Source: Candidatus Yanofskyibacteriota bacterium
GTDB taxonomy: Bacteria > Patescibacteriota > Minisyncoccia > 2-02-FULL-40-12 > IGHO2-12-FULL-4
NCBI GenBank assembly: GCA_016181105.1
Contig: JACOZX010000017.1
Coordinates: forward strand, 1 to 38,533
DNA: 38,533 nucleotides
Direction: 5' to 3'
This document shows positions 29,847 to 38,454 of this stretch, in pieces. The notes beneath the pieces are model-generated. The model searched no databases and was not told where the DNA came from. It saw nothing but the letters and a program-made list of their open reading frames with translations. The translations under genes and the position numbers were made by a program. The first letter of the stretch is position 1; the number at the start of each line of letters is the position of its first letter.

Positions 29847-31130
29847 TTATTTGACATAGTTCAAAAGCATGTTGAGCAGTCTTTCTTTCTCCGCGGTAAC
29901 TTTCTGCCGATGTTCCGGCACGGCGCAAATTCTAACGCAGAGATACTTCTCCACTTCTCTGTCAAGCAAATTAAAATAGGCCGGATCTTTTTCTTTCAAA
30001 GAGTAGCTCTTCGGACCGTCAAAAAAGAGAATGTCCTGCGGGATAAAACGGTCGCGTTCAACAATATGGCTGACCGCCACCTGCCAGCTTTTTAAATCAA
30101 GCGTTTTGGCAATTTGCGACTCAATAGTTTCCAGATCGCTTGGGCTGGATTTTTCGTAAAACCTGTCAAAAAATTCTTTGTCGGCCTCATAAACATCAAT
30201 CGGTTTACCGGCTCGTCTTTCAAGCCAGCCATAACCCTTCAGACGTATTGATATAGCTGTTTTAGGAAAGTGTTTGACGCCGCTATCAAAAATTTTTATG
30301 CCGTTCATAACGGATTCGTTCCGGCATTTTTTTAAAGCATGTATCAAATCGCCGTCCACCATATCCCACAACTCGTCTTCGCCGATACCGCCTTGGCCAA
30401 GAGGCGTGTGCAATAGCTGGTAGATAAGTTTTTGCATAAACCGCTGGATAAGATAGTTGCTTTTTTCCAAATGCACATTGCGATAAAAATAAATGTAAGC
30501 TCTTTGGATTTCCATGGCTGAATCCAGAGCCTTGAGGTCAACCGCCAGTTTGCCGTCCCTGAAATCAAGATGATTGAAAACGCTTTCTACGCAATATCTG
30601 ATGTTCGGTCCAAATTGTGTAGATTCTTGGTCTCGGATAAGATAATCCAGCTTCTCCATGCCAAAATTTTTATCGTCAACAATCTTGCCTTTGGGGTCCT
30701 GCTTGGACATATATTTTTTTATCAACTCCAAATCGCCGCCGCAGGCTTTAATATCGTCAACCATCTTGTCCAAAATCTTGAGTCCATTGGTATGATGATT
30801 ACGTTCAGTAAAAACTTCTATCACATGAGACAGCGGGCCATGTCCGATATCATGCAAAAGAGCGTAAAGATTTAAGTTGACCTCTTCTTGATTGGTAAGA
30901 ACACCCAGTTTAGCCATTTTGGCGGTAAATTGAGACGTCCTGTAATAGGCACCCAGAGAATGTTGTCTGCGATCGTGAGTTGCGCCCGGAAAAACTAAAT
31001 AAGCAAGAGAGAGCTGACGCTTGTCGCTCAAGCGTCTAAAGTAGTGATTATCAACAATAGAGGCAATAGGTTTTTTATTAACTTGGCCGATGCCAGGCCA
31101 AGGAATCCACTTGTCACTTTGATTTATCAT
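29847..31130 (-). CDS. HD-domain phosphohydrolase (SAMHD1/dGTPase-like)
   Basis: 427 aa from the ATG at 31130. N-terminal HD superfamily core: FRRLSDKRQLSLAYLVFPGATHDRRQHSLG supplies the first His, LYALLHDIGHGPLSHVIE supplies the HD dyad and next His, and MEKLDYLIRDQEST supplies the final Asp. This order matches SAMHD1/dGTPase-like hydrolases that act on nucleotides. The C-terminal half is helical. The ATG overlaps the preceding ATPase gene by 17 nt; a TTG at 31148 is possible but less likely. It is co-transcribed with the TraG-like ATPase. Confidence 0.87.
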   Translation of the reverse strand: MINQSDKWIPWPGIGQVNKKPIASIVDNHYFRRLSDKRQLSLAYLVFPGATHDRRQHSLGAYYRTSQFTAKMAKLGVLTNQEEVNLNLYALLHDIGHGPLSHVIEVFTERNHHTNGLKILDKMVDDIKACGGDLELIKKYMSKQDPKGKIVDDKNFGMEKLDYLIRDQESTQFGPNIRYCVESVFNHLDFRDGKLAVDLKALDSAMEIQRAYIYFYRNVHLEKSNYLIQRFMQKLIYQLLHTPLGQGGIGEDELWDMVDGDLIHALKKCRNESVMNGIKIFDSGVKHFPKTAISIRLKGYGWLERRAGKPIDVYEADKEFFDRFYEKSSPSDLETIESQIAKTLDLKSWQVAVSHIVERDRFIPQDILFFDGPKSYSLKEKDPAYFNLLDREVEKYLCVRICAVPEHRQKVTAEKERLLNMLLNYVK

Positions 31131-32745
31131 CGTCTTTTTTATTGACAATTTGCCCCAGAGTTTCCCTCAAACCCCGCAAGTCAACAACAGCTTTCTCTGA
31201 AGAAGTGATTGGCTTCTTGTTTGAAACAGGAGCTGGCGGCGTAATTTTTCTGCCCCTGAAATCAACCGGACCGCTTCTTATAGCTTCCTGCAAAGAGGCC
31301 GGTTTTTGCTGTGCCGGGGACTGCGGAGAGATGCCGGAACTTGATGAAGACGGGTAGTGGTCTCTGTCCGGCGCGTACGTTCTTTCTCTCGGCTGAAATG
31401 GTGTTTGAAATTGAGGCGGATATGGTCTTTGGGACGGTTCTTTTCTAATCTCCGGCTGAATTAACTTGGCCGACCATTCGCCAATTTGTTTTTCAACTTC
31501 TTCTTTCGGATGAGCGTAAGTTTCTCTGGAAAAAGCAAGTATTTCCTTGGCATAGCTGACGTCCGGTCTTGGCCAAGGTGGCAGAGTATTGGCGGAAAAA
31601 GCTCTGGAAGCCACACCGTCTATCATCAGTTTCAAATAAATCTGCCATTTGGCCAAATTCACCAGGTCGTTTTCCGTAAAATCAGGAGCAAATTCTTTTT
31701 CCAAAATTTCCGCGTCTTCAGCGCCAATTCTAAAAGTAACAATCGTGCCAACGTTGCCGAAAACCGCTTTCTGCACCTCCTCCTCCATCTGCGCTATGTA
31801 CTGATGGGCAATAACCAAATTTAGCGCAAATTTTCTGGCTTCAGACAAAATGTTAGCAAAAGATTCAGTGGCAAAGTGCTGGAATTCGTCAACATATAAA
31901 TAGAATGAGGCCCGTTCTTTTTCCGGAATATCAGCCCGAGACATGGCGGCCAGTTGAATTTTGGTAATCATCATTGCGCCCAGCAGACGGCTGACATCTT
32001 CGCCAATCTTGCCCCTCGAAAGATTCATAATTAAAATTTTCTTCTCATCCATCACCTTGCGCACGTCAAGGGTAGATTTAACTTGACCCAAAATATTGCG
32101 GATAAGGCTGGAAGAGGTGAACTGGCCAACTTTGTTTTGCACTGAAGCCGTCGCCTCTGAAGCCAGACGATCCGTGTATTTGGCAAACTCCTGCGTCCAG
32201 AAAGCCTTTACCAACGGGTCGGTAATTTTTTCCACCACAGCTCCGCGAAATTCTTTTTCGGCAAGCATACGGTTGATGCCCAAAATAGTCGCTCCCGGAA
32301 ACTCCAGCAAAGCCAAGATGGTGTTATTCAAAATATACTCCATACGGGCCGAAAAGACCTCAACTCCAAAAACTTTTTTAAAAACGCCAAGCAAACCGGA
32401 GGCGACCAAGTGGCGGAAACGGTCGTCCACCTGCTCCATAACGTTAAAAGCGATGGGAAAATCCAAATCAGAAGGATCAAAAATAACCACATCTTTTATC
32501 CTTTCTTTGGGCACAAAATTAGGCAAGTCATCAGCGGTGTCGCCATGAGGGTCAATAAAAGCCACCCCCCGGCCGGCCTGAATATCCTGAATGACCATAT
32601 TTTTCAAAATTTCCGTCTTGCCCATGCCGGTCTTTCCGATGACATACATATGCCGGTCACGGTCGCCCTGCTTAATGCCAAAACGGGACCGCTGATTGCG
32701 AAAGTTAATTTCTCCAAATAATACCTTATCGTTGTCCATAAACAT
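31114..32745 (-). CDS. TraG/VirD4-like DNA-transfer ATPase without membrane helices
   Basis: 543 aa. Walker A GKTGMGKTE (37-45), second-strand FIDPHGD (63-69), Walker B YLYVDEFQHF (283-291) and sensor-like NLVIAHQYIAQM, VFGNVGTIVTFR. These are hallmarks of the VirD4/TraG/HerA branch of hexameric DNA-pumping ATPases. Unlike conjugative coupling proteins, it has no N-terminal membrane helices. The C-terminal tail (about 420-543) is Pro/Ser/Gln-rich and disordered with SLQEAIRSGPVDFRGRK and VVDLRGLRETL motifs that may bind partners. The upstream gene, 12 nt away, encodes a membrane protein that could be its anchor. Confidence 0.88.
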   Translation of the reverse strand: MFMDNDKVLFGEINFRNQRSRFGIKQGDRDRHMYVIGKTGMGKTEILKNMVIQDIQAGRGVAFIDPHGDTADDLPNFVPKERIKDVVIFDPSDLDFPIAFNVMEQVDDRFRHLVASGLLGVFKKVFGVEVFSARMEYILNNTILALLEFPGATILGINRMLAEKEFRGAVVEKITDPLVKAFWTQEFAKYTDRLASEATASVQNKVGQFTSSSLIRNILGQVKSTLDVRKVMDEKKILIMNLSRGKIGEDVSRLLGAMMITKIQLAAMSRADIPEKERASFYLYVDEFQHFATESFANILSEARKFALNLVIAHQYIAQMEEEVQKAVFGNVGTIVTFRIGAEDAEILEKEFAPDFTENDLVNLAKWQIYLKLMIDGVASRAFSANTLPPWPRPDVSYAKEILAFSRETYAHPKEEVEKQIGEWSAKLIQPEIRKEPSQRPYPPQFQTPFQPRERTYAPDRDHYPSSSSSGISPQSPAQQKPASLQEAIRSGPVDFRGRKITPPAPVSNKKPITSSEKAVVDLRGLRETLGQIVNKKDDDKSK

Positions 32746-32757
32746 TGTTTCTATTAA

Positions 32758-34014
32758 CTACTCTATACCCAAACCTGCCGGGGGCTGGCCCTTTTTTGCC
32801 TCCACTCTGGGCAGCATCGGCGCCTGCACCTCTATGCCGGGCAAATGAAAAATCGTGGCCAGTTCTTCAACATTAAGAACAAAAATTTTTTGAGTAAACG
32901 CTCTGTCTTTCAAATCTTTAAAAAGATTGATTTTCTTTTCAAATGTCTTTTGCTCAACAAAAAAACCTTTATCCGAAGGGAACGGGCCGGCAAAAATGCC
33001 TTTTGAGTAAGTCAGAGTTTTTTTGTTAACTTTAAAGCTGTTCAAGTTAGCTGTAGCAAGTTGCTTAAACCCGCCCATAACCGCCGCAAAGTGGTAGCGG
33101 TGAAAAACTTCCTTCTTTGATACATACATAAGTCTGATACCGGTCTCAAAACCTATTTTAGAAGTTTTACGGCCGATAGCCTTGGCCATTTCCTCTTCCG
33201 GAGCAGAAAGTTTTTTATCTTTTTTATCTTCCTTTTTTTCCTCAAGACCGGGCAAAAAAACTTTATCAATCTGGTTGAACATTGACCCTATCAAGTTTTC
33301 TTCTTTTTTTGACTCCTTGCCAAGCAACTTATCCAGCGGTTCCTGCGCTTTTTTAACCCAGCCGTCACTAACCGGCCGGACCAGCAGTTGAATCACAAAA
33401 TTTTCTCCAAGACGAAAGGTGCTGAAAACCTCGGTAAGAGAGGACAGCGGATCCAGACGGCTGATCTGCTCCAAACCGGCCATTTTTTCTTCAAAAGCCG
33501 GATACGTCTGTATCGGGTAAGCATCTTCTTTGCTTAAAATCAGTTCTGTTCCAAAAACATCATATTCTTCGTTTGGAAGCTTCTCCGGCCATTCTTTCAT
33601 GTAATCTTCCGCTTCGTTAATTTCGGCATCCGGATATTGGGCAAAGACGTTGGACTCAACTATGTTTTTATAGTCTGTCAGCGTTCTGACGTAAAAATTG
33701 GTAACCCCATTTTGACCGACTATCTCTATGGAAAACCAGTCGGGCATCTTGCCTTTGAAAAGTTTCTCCTTCCAACTAACCGGCTTAATATATATCCCGT
33801 GAAGTCCGGCAAAAATCTGCTCGGCGGCTTTAGGACTGCGGTCAACATCCGGCGGCGGTTTAATATGCAACAGTGTCCAATTCAAAGATTTAAAGTATTC
33901 CGTTTGCGCGTAGTCCAGCCAGGCAAAGTAAAAACCTAAAAACAAAATAATGGGCATATAAACCCACCAGTAGGTTACCGCCAAATTTAAACCTAAAACA
34001 AGATCCTCAAACAT
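32758..34014 (-). CDS. Membrane-anchored partner of the TraG-like ATPase
   Basis: 418 aa, no named family recognised. One membrane helix (about 13-32) faces a large soluble region: KAAEQIFAGLHGI (about 63-75), two repeated alpha/beta segments with WFSIEIVGQNGVTNFYVRT and NFVIQLLVRPVSDGW, a charged Lys/Glu linker (about 240-275), then GIRLMYVSKKEVFHRYHFAAVMGGFKQL and the Pro-rich end. The paired ferredoxin-like segments resemble parts of type IV secretion VirB4/TraC N-domains, by impression only. Adjacent and co-transcribed with the ATPase that lacks helices. Confidence 0.65.
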   Translation of the reverse strand: MFEDLVLGLNLAVTYWWVYMPIILFLGFYFAWLDYAQTEYFKSLNWTLLHIKPPPDVDRSPKAAEQIFAGLHGIYIKPVSWKEKLFKGKMPDWFSIEIVGQNGVTNFYVRTLTDYKNIVESNVFAQYPDAEINEAEDYMKEWPEKLPNEEYDVFGTELILSKEDAYPIQTYPAFEEKMAGLEQISRLDPLSSLTEVFSTFRLGENFVIQLLVRPVSDGWVKKAQEPLDKLLGKESKKEENLIGSMFNQIDKVFLPGLEEKKEDKKDKKLSAPEEEMAKAIGRKTSKIGFETGIRLMYVSKKEVFHRYHFAAVMGGFKQLATANLNSFKVNKKTLTYSKGIFAGPFPSDKGFFVEQKTFEKKINLFKDLKDRAFTQKIFVLNVEELATIFHLPGIEVQAPMLPRVEAKKGQPPAGLGIE

Positions 34015-34040
34015 AGTCTGTATTTTGATGTCTTAAATCA

Positions 34041-34049
34041 ATTATAACA
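34041..34049 (-). promoter_or_regulatory. Extended -10 promoter of the ATPase transcript
   Basis: TGTTATAAT on the minus strand is a perfect extended -10 (TGnTATAAT). The start point would be about 20 nt before the ATG at 34014. The -35 region is poor. Confidence 0.65.
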
Positions 34050-34058
34050 GATTTCTAA

Positions 34059-34100
34059 CAAACAAAAACCCCGCTCTTGATTGAGCGGGGTTTTTGTTTG
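34059..34100. terminator. Strong terminator after the sigma-4/HARE gene
   Basis: A perfect 18-bp stem (34059-34076 with 34083-34100; core CCCCGCTC/GAGCGGGG) and a 6-nt loop, with T-runs on both strands. It separates the regulator gene from the ATPase transcript. Confidence 0.95.
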
Positions 34101-34104
34101 AATA

Positions 34105-35157
34105 TTAAGCTTCTTTAAGAGAGTAGGTGCCATCTTGTTTTTTGGCAAAAATCTTTGAGTCTTGGAGGTTGAGAATTACCGTATTTTCTTTGACATATCT
34201 GGAAGATAAGACTTTGGCAACTAAAGTGTTCTTGTCCAAAGATTTCTTTGATTCTCTTAATATATCAACTAAAACATCTTTAACGGTTCCGGATTTATAG
34301 CCCCATTCAGACAAACCATAAATACCTCTGCCCACCAAAACAAAACGGCTGTCCTTGATGAGTTCATTGTGAACAGTCTGAACGTTGGCTTTTTTAACAG
34401 CGAATTGGGCCGTGTTGATAAGACTGGTAATCTCTCTAAAGTGTTTGGGTTTAGATTCTCTTTTTAAAACTAAATAGGCGCGGTCTCTAACTCCTCTTGG
34501 CTTTACTTCTGACCAACTAACCAAACCGTACTGGCCAAAAATGTTCCTGTCAATATTTTTAGAAACCGCCATGGCCGTCAAAAAGGCCTCCAAAGAGACC
34601 GGCTTGTTTTTGGCTTTAGATTTGTACAAAGAATACAATTCTTCTTTGGTCAGTAAAGTGTTTTTTTCCTTGAGAGCGCTTTCCACTGAACCGATAAGTT
34701 TGACTGCCGAATCCAAGGAACTGTCGTCAAGCGACCAAAAAGTATTGAAATCATCACTTTCGTAATTCCTGGCAAAGCTGGAATTTAGAGCAAGCAAAAA
34801 AGCAAGAGATAAATTAACCACGTTATCTTTTTCTTGTTCGCTGAATTTTCTGTATAAATCTTTTTCTGACAAAAATCCGCCGTGATCAGAAATTAAATTT
34901 AAAGCAAAATCAAAGTAAGGCTTTATCAAAGAAGCCGTAGAACCCATAGCTTCGGTGCGCAGATTTTTTAAGGCATAATCCTCAATTTGCCTGACTCTTT
35001 CTCTTGTTATTCCGTAGCCCTGGCCGATTGACTCAAGAGTCTCGCGACTGCCTGTTTTCAAGCCAAAACGACGCAAAACAATGTCCCTATTTCTCTCGGA
35101 CAAAGACTTTACCAAAACGGCTACGACCTTCTTAATGTTTTTATCTAAACTTGTCAT
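34105..35157 (-). CDS. Sigma-70 region-4-like plus HARE-HTH regulator
   Basis: 350 aa. Residues 15-72 match sigma-70 region 4 (SERNRDIVLRRFGL...GITRERVRQIEDYALKNLR), the helix-turn-helix that reads the -35 box. No region 2 or 3 is present, so it cannot melt a promoter by itself. Residues about 223-290 (RDRAYLVLKRESKPKHFREITSLIN...FVLVGRGIYGLSEWGY) match the HARE-HTH domain seen in RNA polymerase delta subunit RpoE. A final winged-helix-like segment (VLVDILRESKKSLDKNTLVAKVL) follows. Probably an RNA polymerase-associated regulator. It has a good promoter of its own. Confidence 0.8.
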   Translation of the reverse strand: MTSLDKNIKKVVAVLVKSLSERNRDIVLRRFGLKTGSRETLESIGQGYGITRERVRQIEDYALKNLRTEAMGSTASLIKPYFDFALNLISDHGGFLSEKDLYRKFSEQEKDNVVNLSLAFLLALNSSFARNYESDDFNTFWSLDDSSLDSAVKLIGSVESALKEKNTLLTKEELYSLYKSKAKNKPVSLEAFLTAMAVSKNIDRNIFGQYGLVSWSEVKPRGVRDRAYLVLKRESKPKHFREITSLINTAQFAVKKANVQTVHNELIKDSRFVLVGRGIYGLSEWGYKSGTVKDVLVDILRESKKSLDKNTLVAKVLSSRYVKENTVILNLQDSKIFAKKQDGTYSLKEA

Positions 35158-35175
35158 ATGGTTTCTATTAAAAGA

Positions 35176-35204
35176 ATAGTATAATATATAAAAAATAAGT
35201 CAAG
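35176..35204 (-). promoter_or_regulatory. Promoter of the sigma-4/HARE gene
   Basis: On the minus strand TTGACT (35204-35199), 17 nt, TACTAT (35181-35176), followed by an AT-rich leader. Confidence 0.65.
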
Positions 35205-35263
35205 ACCAACCAGACAAAGAGAACTTAGCAGATAGTTTTTATCGTGTCAACGGTCGTCTGACT

Positions 35264-36172
35264 TTACTTCTTTTTTGACCACCAAACCAGTATCGGCGAA
35301 GCCACGGAAATGGATGAATAAGCGCCTAAAAATATGCCGATAATCATGGCCAAAGAGAAGTATTTTATTGATTCTCCGCCAAAAAAATAGATAGCTATCA
35401 AAGACAGTAAAACCGTAAAGGTCGTATTCAAGGAACGCGTCAGCGTCTGCATTACGCTGGAGTGAACCAAAGAACCAAAATCTTCTTTTCCTGCCCGTCC
35501 GGTAGGCGGGGCGCCAAAACGCAAAACGTTCTCCCTTACCCGGTCAAAAATCACCACAGTATCAGACACCGAAAATCCCAAAATAGTCAGAATCGCAGCG
35601 ACAAAAACACCGGTTACTTCTATGCCGTAGTACTCGCCCAAAAAAGCAAACACTCCGATAGGGATAAGCACATCGTGAGCCAAAGCGATAAGCGCCGCCA
35701 CACCCATCGCGAAAGGCGATAAAGTCTTGGAAAGTTTTCTAAAAACAAAGGCGATATACAAAACAATTAAGACCAAAACTAGAATCGTTGCCGTCAAGCT
35801 TTTTCTTTTTAGTTCACCGCCGATTGCCGCCCCGACCGAATCAAATCTTTCTTCCTGCAAATCGCCAAAAGCCGTTTTTAGGTCAGTTAAAATTTTCTGA
35901 TGAGTTGCCTCGTCTATCTCTTTCAGCCTCAAAATCAAAGAGTCCTCGCCAACCGGACTGACGGACACCTCGCCGAGATTTTCGGATTCAGCCAAAACGT
36001 CACTCACCTTTTGCACCTCCGGCACTTCAACTCCCTGATTAAACTGCACCTCAAGCATTGCGCCGCCCTTGAAATCAGTCCCGAAGTTCAGGCCAAAAAC
36101 AAAGGTGGAGATGATAGCCAAAACTGCCATTGATACTGATATGAAAAATAAAATTTTATAAGCCAGTTTCAT
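35264..36172 (-). CDS. secF: Protein translocase subunit SecF
   Basis: 302 aa, six membrane helices. FGLNFGTDFKGGAMLEVQF (about 26-44) after helix 1 is the family signature, and the second half contains ILGFSVSDTVVIFDRVREN (about 196-214) and TRSLNTTFTVLLSLIAIYFFGG. With SecD it uses the proton-motive force to pull proteins out of SecYEG. Residues around 220-228 (APPTGRAGK) in the loop after helix 4 are encoded by a palindromic repeat (35490-35510), an in-frame insertion of about 7 residues. It follows secD by 15 nt. Confidence 0.95.
   Translation of the reverse strand: MKLAYKILFFISVSMAVLAIISTFVFGLNFGTDFKGGAMLEVQFNQGVEVPEVQKVSDVLAESENLGEVSVSPVGEDSLILRLKEIDEATHQKILTDLKTAFGDLQEERFDSVGAAIGGELKRKSLTATILVLVLIVLYIAFVFRKLSKTLSPFAMGVAALIALAHDVLIPIGVFAFLGEYYGIEVTGVFVAAILTILGFSVSDTVVIFDRVRENVLRFGAPPTGRAGKEDFGSLVHSSVMQTLTRSLNTTFTVLLSLIAIYFFGGESIKYFSLAMIIGIFLGAYSSISVASPILVWWSKKK
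35490..35510. repeat. GC-rich palindrome translated inside secF
   Basis: CCTGCCCGTCCGGTAGGCGG, a 21-bp imperfect palindrome resembling the mraY repeat units (21910-21953). It lies in a cytoplasmic loop and keeps the frame. Confidence 0.65.
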
Positions 36173-36187
36173 GATTTTATTTTTAAA

Positions 36188-37549
36188 CTAGAGTAGCCAT
36201 TTTTTATTCTCCAATTTTGGGCCCAGCATTGAACCTAGAAAAGATTTAGTTACGGTAATCGCCGAAAAAAGGCTGGCCACAACCCCCACGCCTAAAGTCA
36301 GAGCAAAACCTTTGACAACCGAGGTCGTAAAAAGATAAAGAACGACAGCGCCTATCAAAGTTGTAACATGGCTGTCTCTGATGGACAGCCAAGCGCGGCG
36401 AAACCCTTCATTGAAAGCCAGAGACAAGGGTTTGTTTTGAGCCAGCTCCTCCCTCATTCTGGCAAAAATTAAAATATTGGCGTCAACCGCCATGCCTAGA
36501 GAAAGAATAAAACCGGCAATGCCAGCCAAAGTTAAAGTAACTGGAATCAGCTTATAAACAGTCAGAACGACGACAACATAGACCGCCAAAGCCATTACCG
36601 AAACCACGCCCGGCAAACGGTAAAACAAAATCATGAAAAGAGCCACCAAAATCAGGCCGACAACCCCGGCTTTAAAGCTTTTAACCAAAGATTCTTGTCC
36701 CAGTGAAGCGCCTATGCTTTGCTGTGAAATTAAAGATATGGGAACAGGCAAAGCGCCGGCATTCAAACGAGCCGCCAGTTCTTTGGCCTCCTTAACGCTA
36801 AAGTTACCGGTAATTACCGCTTTACCGTCTGGAATGACAGACTGCACCGTCGGAGCGCTGATTGGCATGCCGTCCAAATAAATCGCCAAACGCTTGTTCA
36901 AGTTTTTTTCCGTCAGTTCTTTAAAAATCCGGGCACCCTCGCTATTTAGTTCCAAAGAAACTTGGGTTTCAGCCAAACCCGCGGCGGCGCCGCCGAAGAC
37001 AACCCTTGCGCCGGTTAAATATTTGCCGGTCAGAGAAGTATCAACAAAGTAAGGGTCCTGCTCCAGTTTATCACCCTTTTTTTGAGCTTCCAAAATAGCA
37101 TTCGTTTCCGCCTCCGGACGTTCTTCCTTAAACTGCAGGAACGGTGTCTCACCAATCAGCTTAATCGCTTCTGAAATATCTTTGATACCGGCCAACTCTA
37201 CGACTAAACGATCATTGCCCTCCACTTGAACCAGCGGTTCAGCCACACCAAAAATATTCACTCTCCTCTCAATAACGTCTCTGACTCCTTCCATAGCATC
37301 AGCGGAGCTCTGGCCGCCGGTCAAATTTGAGAGGTCGGCTTTATAAACCAAATGAGTCCCGCCCAAAAGGTCCAAGCCAAGACGAAAAGGAATATTTAAA
37401 AAGTGGGGAATTTTAAAGCCGGCTTTATCAAGCTTGAATTTTGAGTTTAAAAAATCAGCCCCCAAATTAAAACCGGCCGGATAGACTAAAAAAAATAGAA
37501 AGAGAGAAACCAGAAATATAACCAAAGACTTAGTTCTATAACTTTTCAT
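36188..37549 (-). CDS. secD: Protein translocase subunit SecD
   Basis: 453 aa. Helix 1 (about 8-28), then FRLGLDLLGGTHLVYKADL (about 56-74), the extracytoplasmic P1 domain with DVIERRVNIFGVAEPLVQVEG and RLVVELAGIKD, and a C-terminal five-helix half with MAVDANILIFARMREEL (about 353-369). It is the partner of SecF, encoded directly downstream. It is compact compared with the roughly 600-aa proteobacterial protein. No clear Shine-Dalgarno site precedes the ATG at 37549. Confidence 0.96.
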   Translation of the reverse strand: MKSYRTKSLVIFLVSLFLFFLVYPAGFNLGADFLNSKFKLDKAGFKIPHFLNIPFRLGLDLLGGTHLVYKADLSNLTGGQSSADAMEGVRDVIERRVNIFGVAEPLVQVEGNDRLVVELAGIKDISEAIKLIGETPFLQFKEERPEAETNAILEAQKKGDKLEQDPYFVDTSLTGKYLTGARVVFGGAAAGLAETQVSLELNSEGARIFKELTEKNLNKRLAIYLDGMPISAPTVQSVIPDGKAVITGNFSVKEAKELAARLNAGALPVPISLISQQSIGASLGQESLVKSFKAGVVGLILVALFMILFYRLPGVVSVMALAVYVVVVLTVYKLIPVTLTLAGIAGFILSLGMAVDANILIFARMREELAQNKPLSLAFNEGFRRAWLSIRDSHVTTLIGAVVLYLFTTSVVKGFALTLGVGVVASLFSAITVTKSFLGSMLGPKLENKKWLL

Positions 37550-37599
37550 ATCAGGAGATTAACACTAACCCAGACAAAATCAAGCCGAGTTTATAGAAT

Positions 37600-37628
37600 T
37601 TGACGCAAAAAGTAAAAGATAGTAAACT
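37600..37628 (+). promoter_or_regulatory. Promoter of the 93-aa coiled-coil gene
   Basis: TTGACG (37600-37605), 17 nt, TAAACT (37623-37628). A Shine-Dalgarno GAGGA lies 8 nt before the ATG at 37669. Confidence 0.65.
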
Positions 37629-37668
37629 ACGACAAGTTCTTGAAATCTAAATCTTTTGAGGAAAGAAA

Positions 37669-37950
37669 ATGACGGAAAGAGAAAAGATGTTGGAGAAATT
37701 AGCGAAAGCCCGAAAAAACCTCGCGTTTATAAAGGGTGCTGTTGATGAAATAATGAAAAGAAAAACTTCTAACTCTCCTAATACTCTAAAACTTATCTCG
37801 TCTCTTGTGGAAAGTTGCGATGTTTATAACCAGCTTCTATCCGAGAGCTTGGGCCGGGAAGAAAAACTGGAGAAAGAAGCTGCTGAACTTAAAGAAAAGC
37901 TGGCTCTGGCTGAACAAAGCTTGGCCGAACACGATCAGTCCTTTGTCTAA
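37669..37950 (+). CDS. Small coiled-coil protein of unknown function
   Basis: 93 aa, helical throughout. Heptad-like REKMLEKLAKARKNLAFIKGAV at the start and GREEKLEKEAAELKEKLALAEQSLAEH at the end suggest an antiparallel or dimeric coiled coil. One Cys is in the middle (VESCDVYNQLL). No signal peptide or membrane span. It is monocistronic, with a good promoter, strong Shine-Dalgarno and a shared terminator. It is not recognised as a family. Confidence 0.7.
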   Translation: MTEREKMLEKLAKARKNLAFIKGAVDEIMKRKTSNSPNTLKLISSLVESCDVYNQLLSESLGREEKLEKEAAELKEKLALAEQSLAEHDQSFV

Positions 37951-37952
37951 AC

Positions 37953-37973
37953 AAAAGCCCCAAAAGGGCTTTT
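37953..37973. terminator. Bidirectional terminator between convergent small genes
   Basis: AAAAGCCC / GGGCTTTT, 8-bp perfect stem with a CAAAA loop. The stop codon of the 146-aa gene overlaps its right edge. Confidence 0.85.
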
Positions 37974-38412
37974 AAAATTTTGACACATGGAAAAGGTCAG
38001 AAAATTTACTTTCTGTTTCTGCTGACACGGGTTTTTTCAATGGTTCCGAAGGCGGAGGCACGCCCGGAGCCACTTTTCTTTTCAAGGCATCCTGAATCCA
38101 TTCTCCTTTCAGAAACCAGCCGTTAAGCTTTTTACCTGTATATTTTCTGCCCAGTTTCTTTGCTTCTATTAAATCAAGTGGCTGGAGTTCCCACTCTTCT
38201 TCCGGTGTTTCTTTAAATCCCAAATTTTCAAAAAACTCGTCAACCTGCTTCCGGTCGTCAAAAGGGCCATAAACCTCCTGCTCTGGAAATTTGCCAGCTA
38301 CAACCGCGTAAAATTTTCCTTTCTCAAATCTCGGATCACGTCCAATCGTCTCAAACCACACTTTCTTTGGTTCCAGCATTTCTTTCTCCTTTTGTTGTTT
38401 TATTTCATTCAT
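37972..38412 (-). CDS. Protein of unknown function with WFLKGEW-type motif
   Basis: 146 aa, soluble, not recognised. Features: GKFYAVVAGKFPEQEVYGPFDDRKQVDEFFENLGFKE (about 32-68), aromatic-rich WELQPLDLIEAKKLGRKY, LNGWFLKGEWIQDALKRK (about 96-113), and a Pro-rich C-terminal region. The centre could be a small alpha/beta domain. AAAGGAG lies 8 nt before the ATG at 38412, one of the best ribosome-binding sites in the window. The truncated palindromic element C lies upstream of it. Confidence 0.65.
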   Translation of the reverse strand: MNEIKQQKEKEMLEPKKVWFETIGRDPRFEKGKFYAVVAGKFPEQEVYGPFDDRKQVDEFFENLGFKETPEEEWELQPLDLIEAKKLGRKYTGKKLNGWFLKGEWIQDALKRKVAPGVPPPSEPLKKPVSAETESKFSDLFHVSKF

Positions 38413-38454
38413 GATTCATACTCCTTTAGAAAAATTAGGGAAGATAGTTCAATC

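Noticed and set aside
29594-37568. A 13-nt string AGATTAACACTAA is shared by the upstream regions of the M48 and secD genes.
   Set aside because: In a 38-kb AT-rich window several chance 13-nt matches are expected, and no -35/-10 alignment supports a shared control site.
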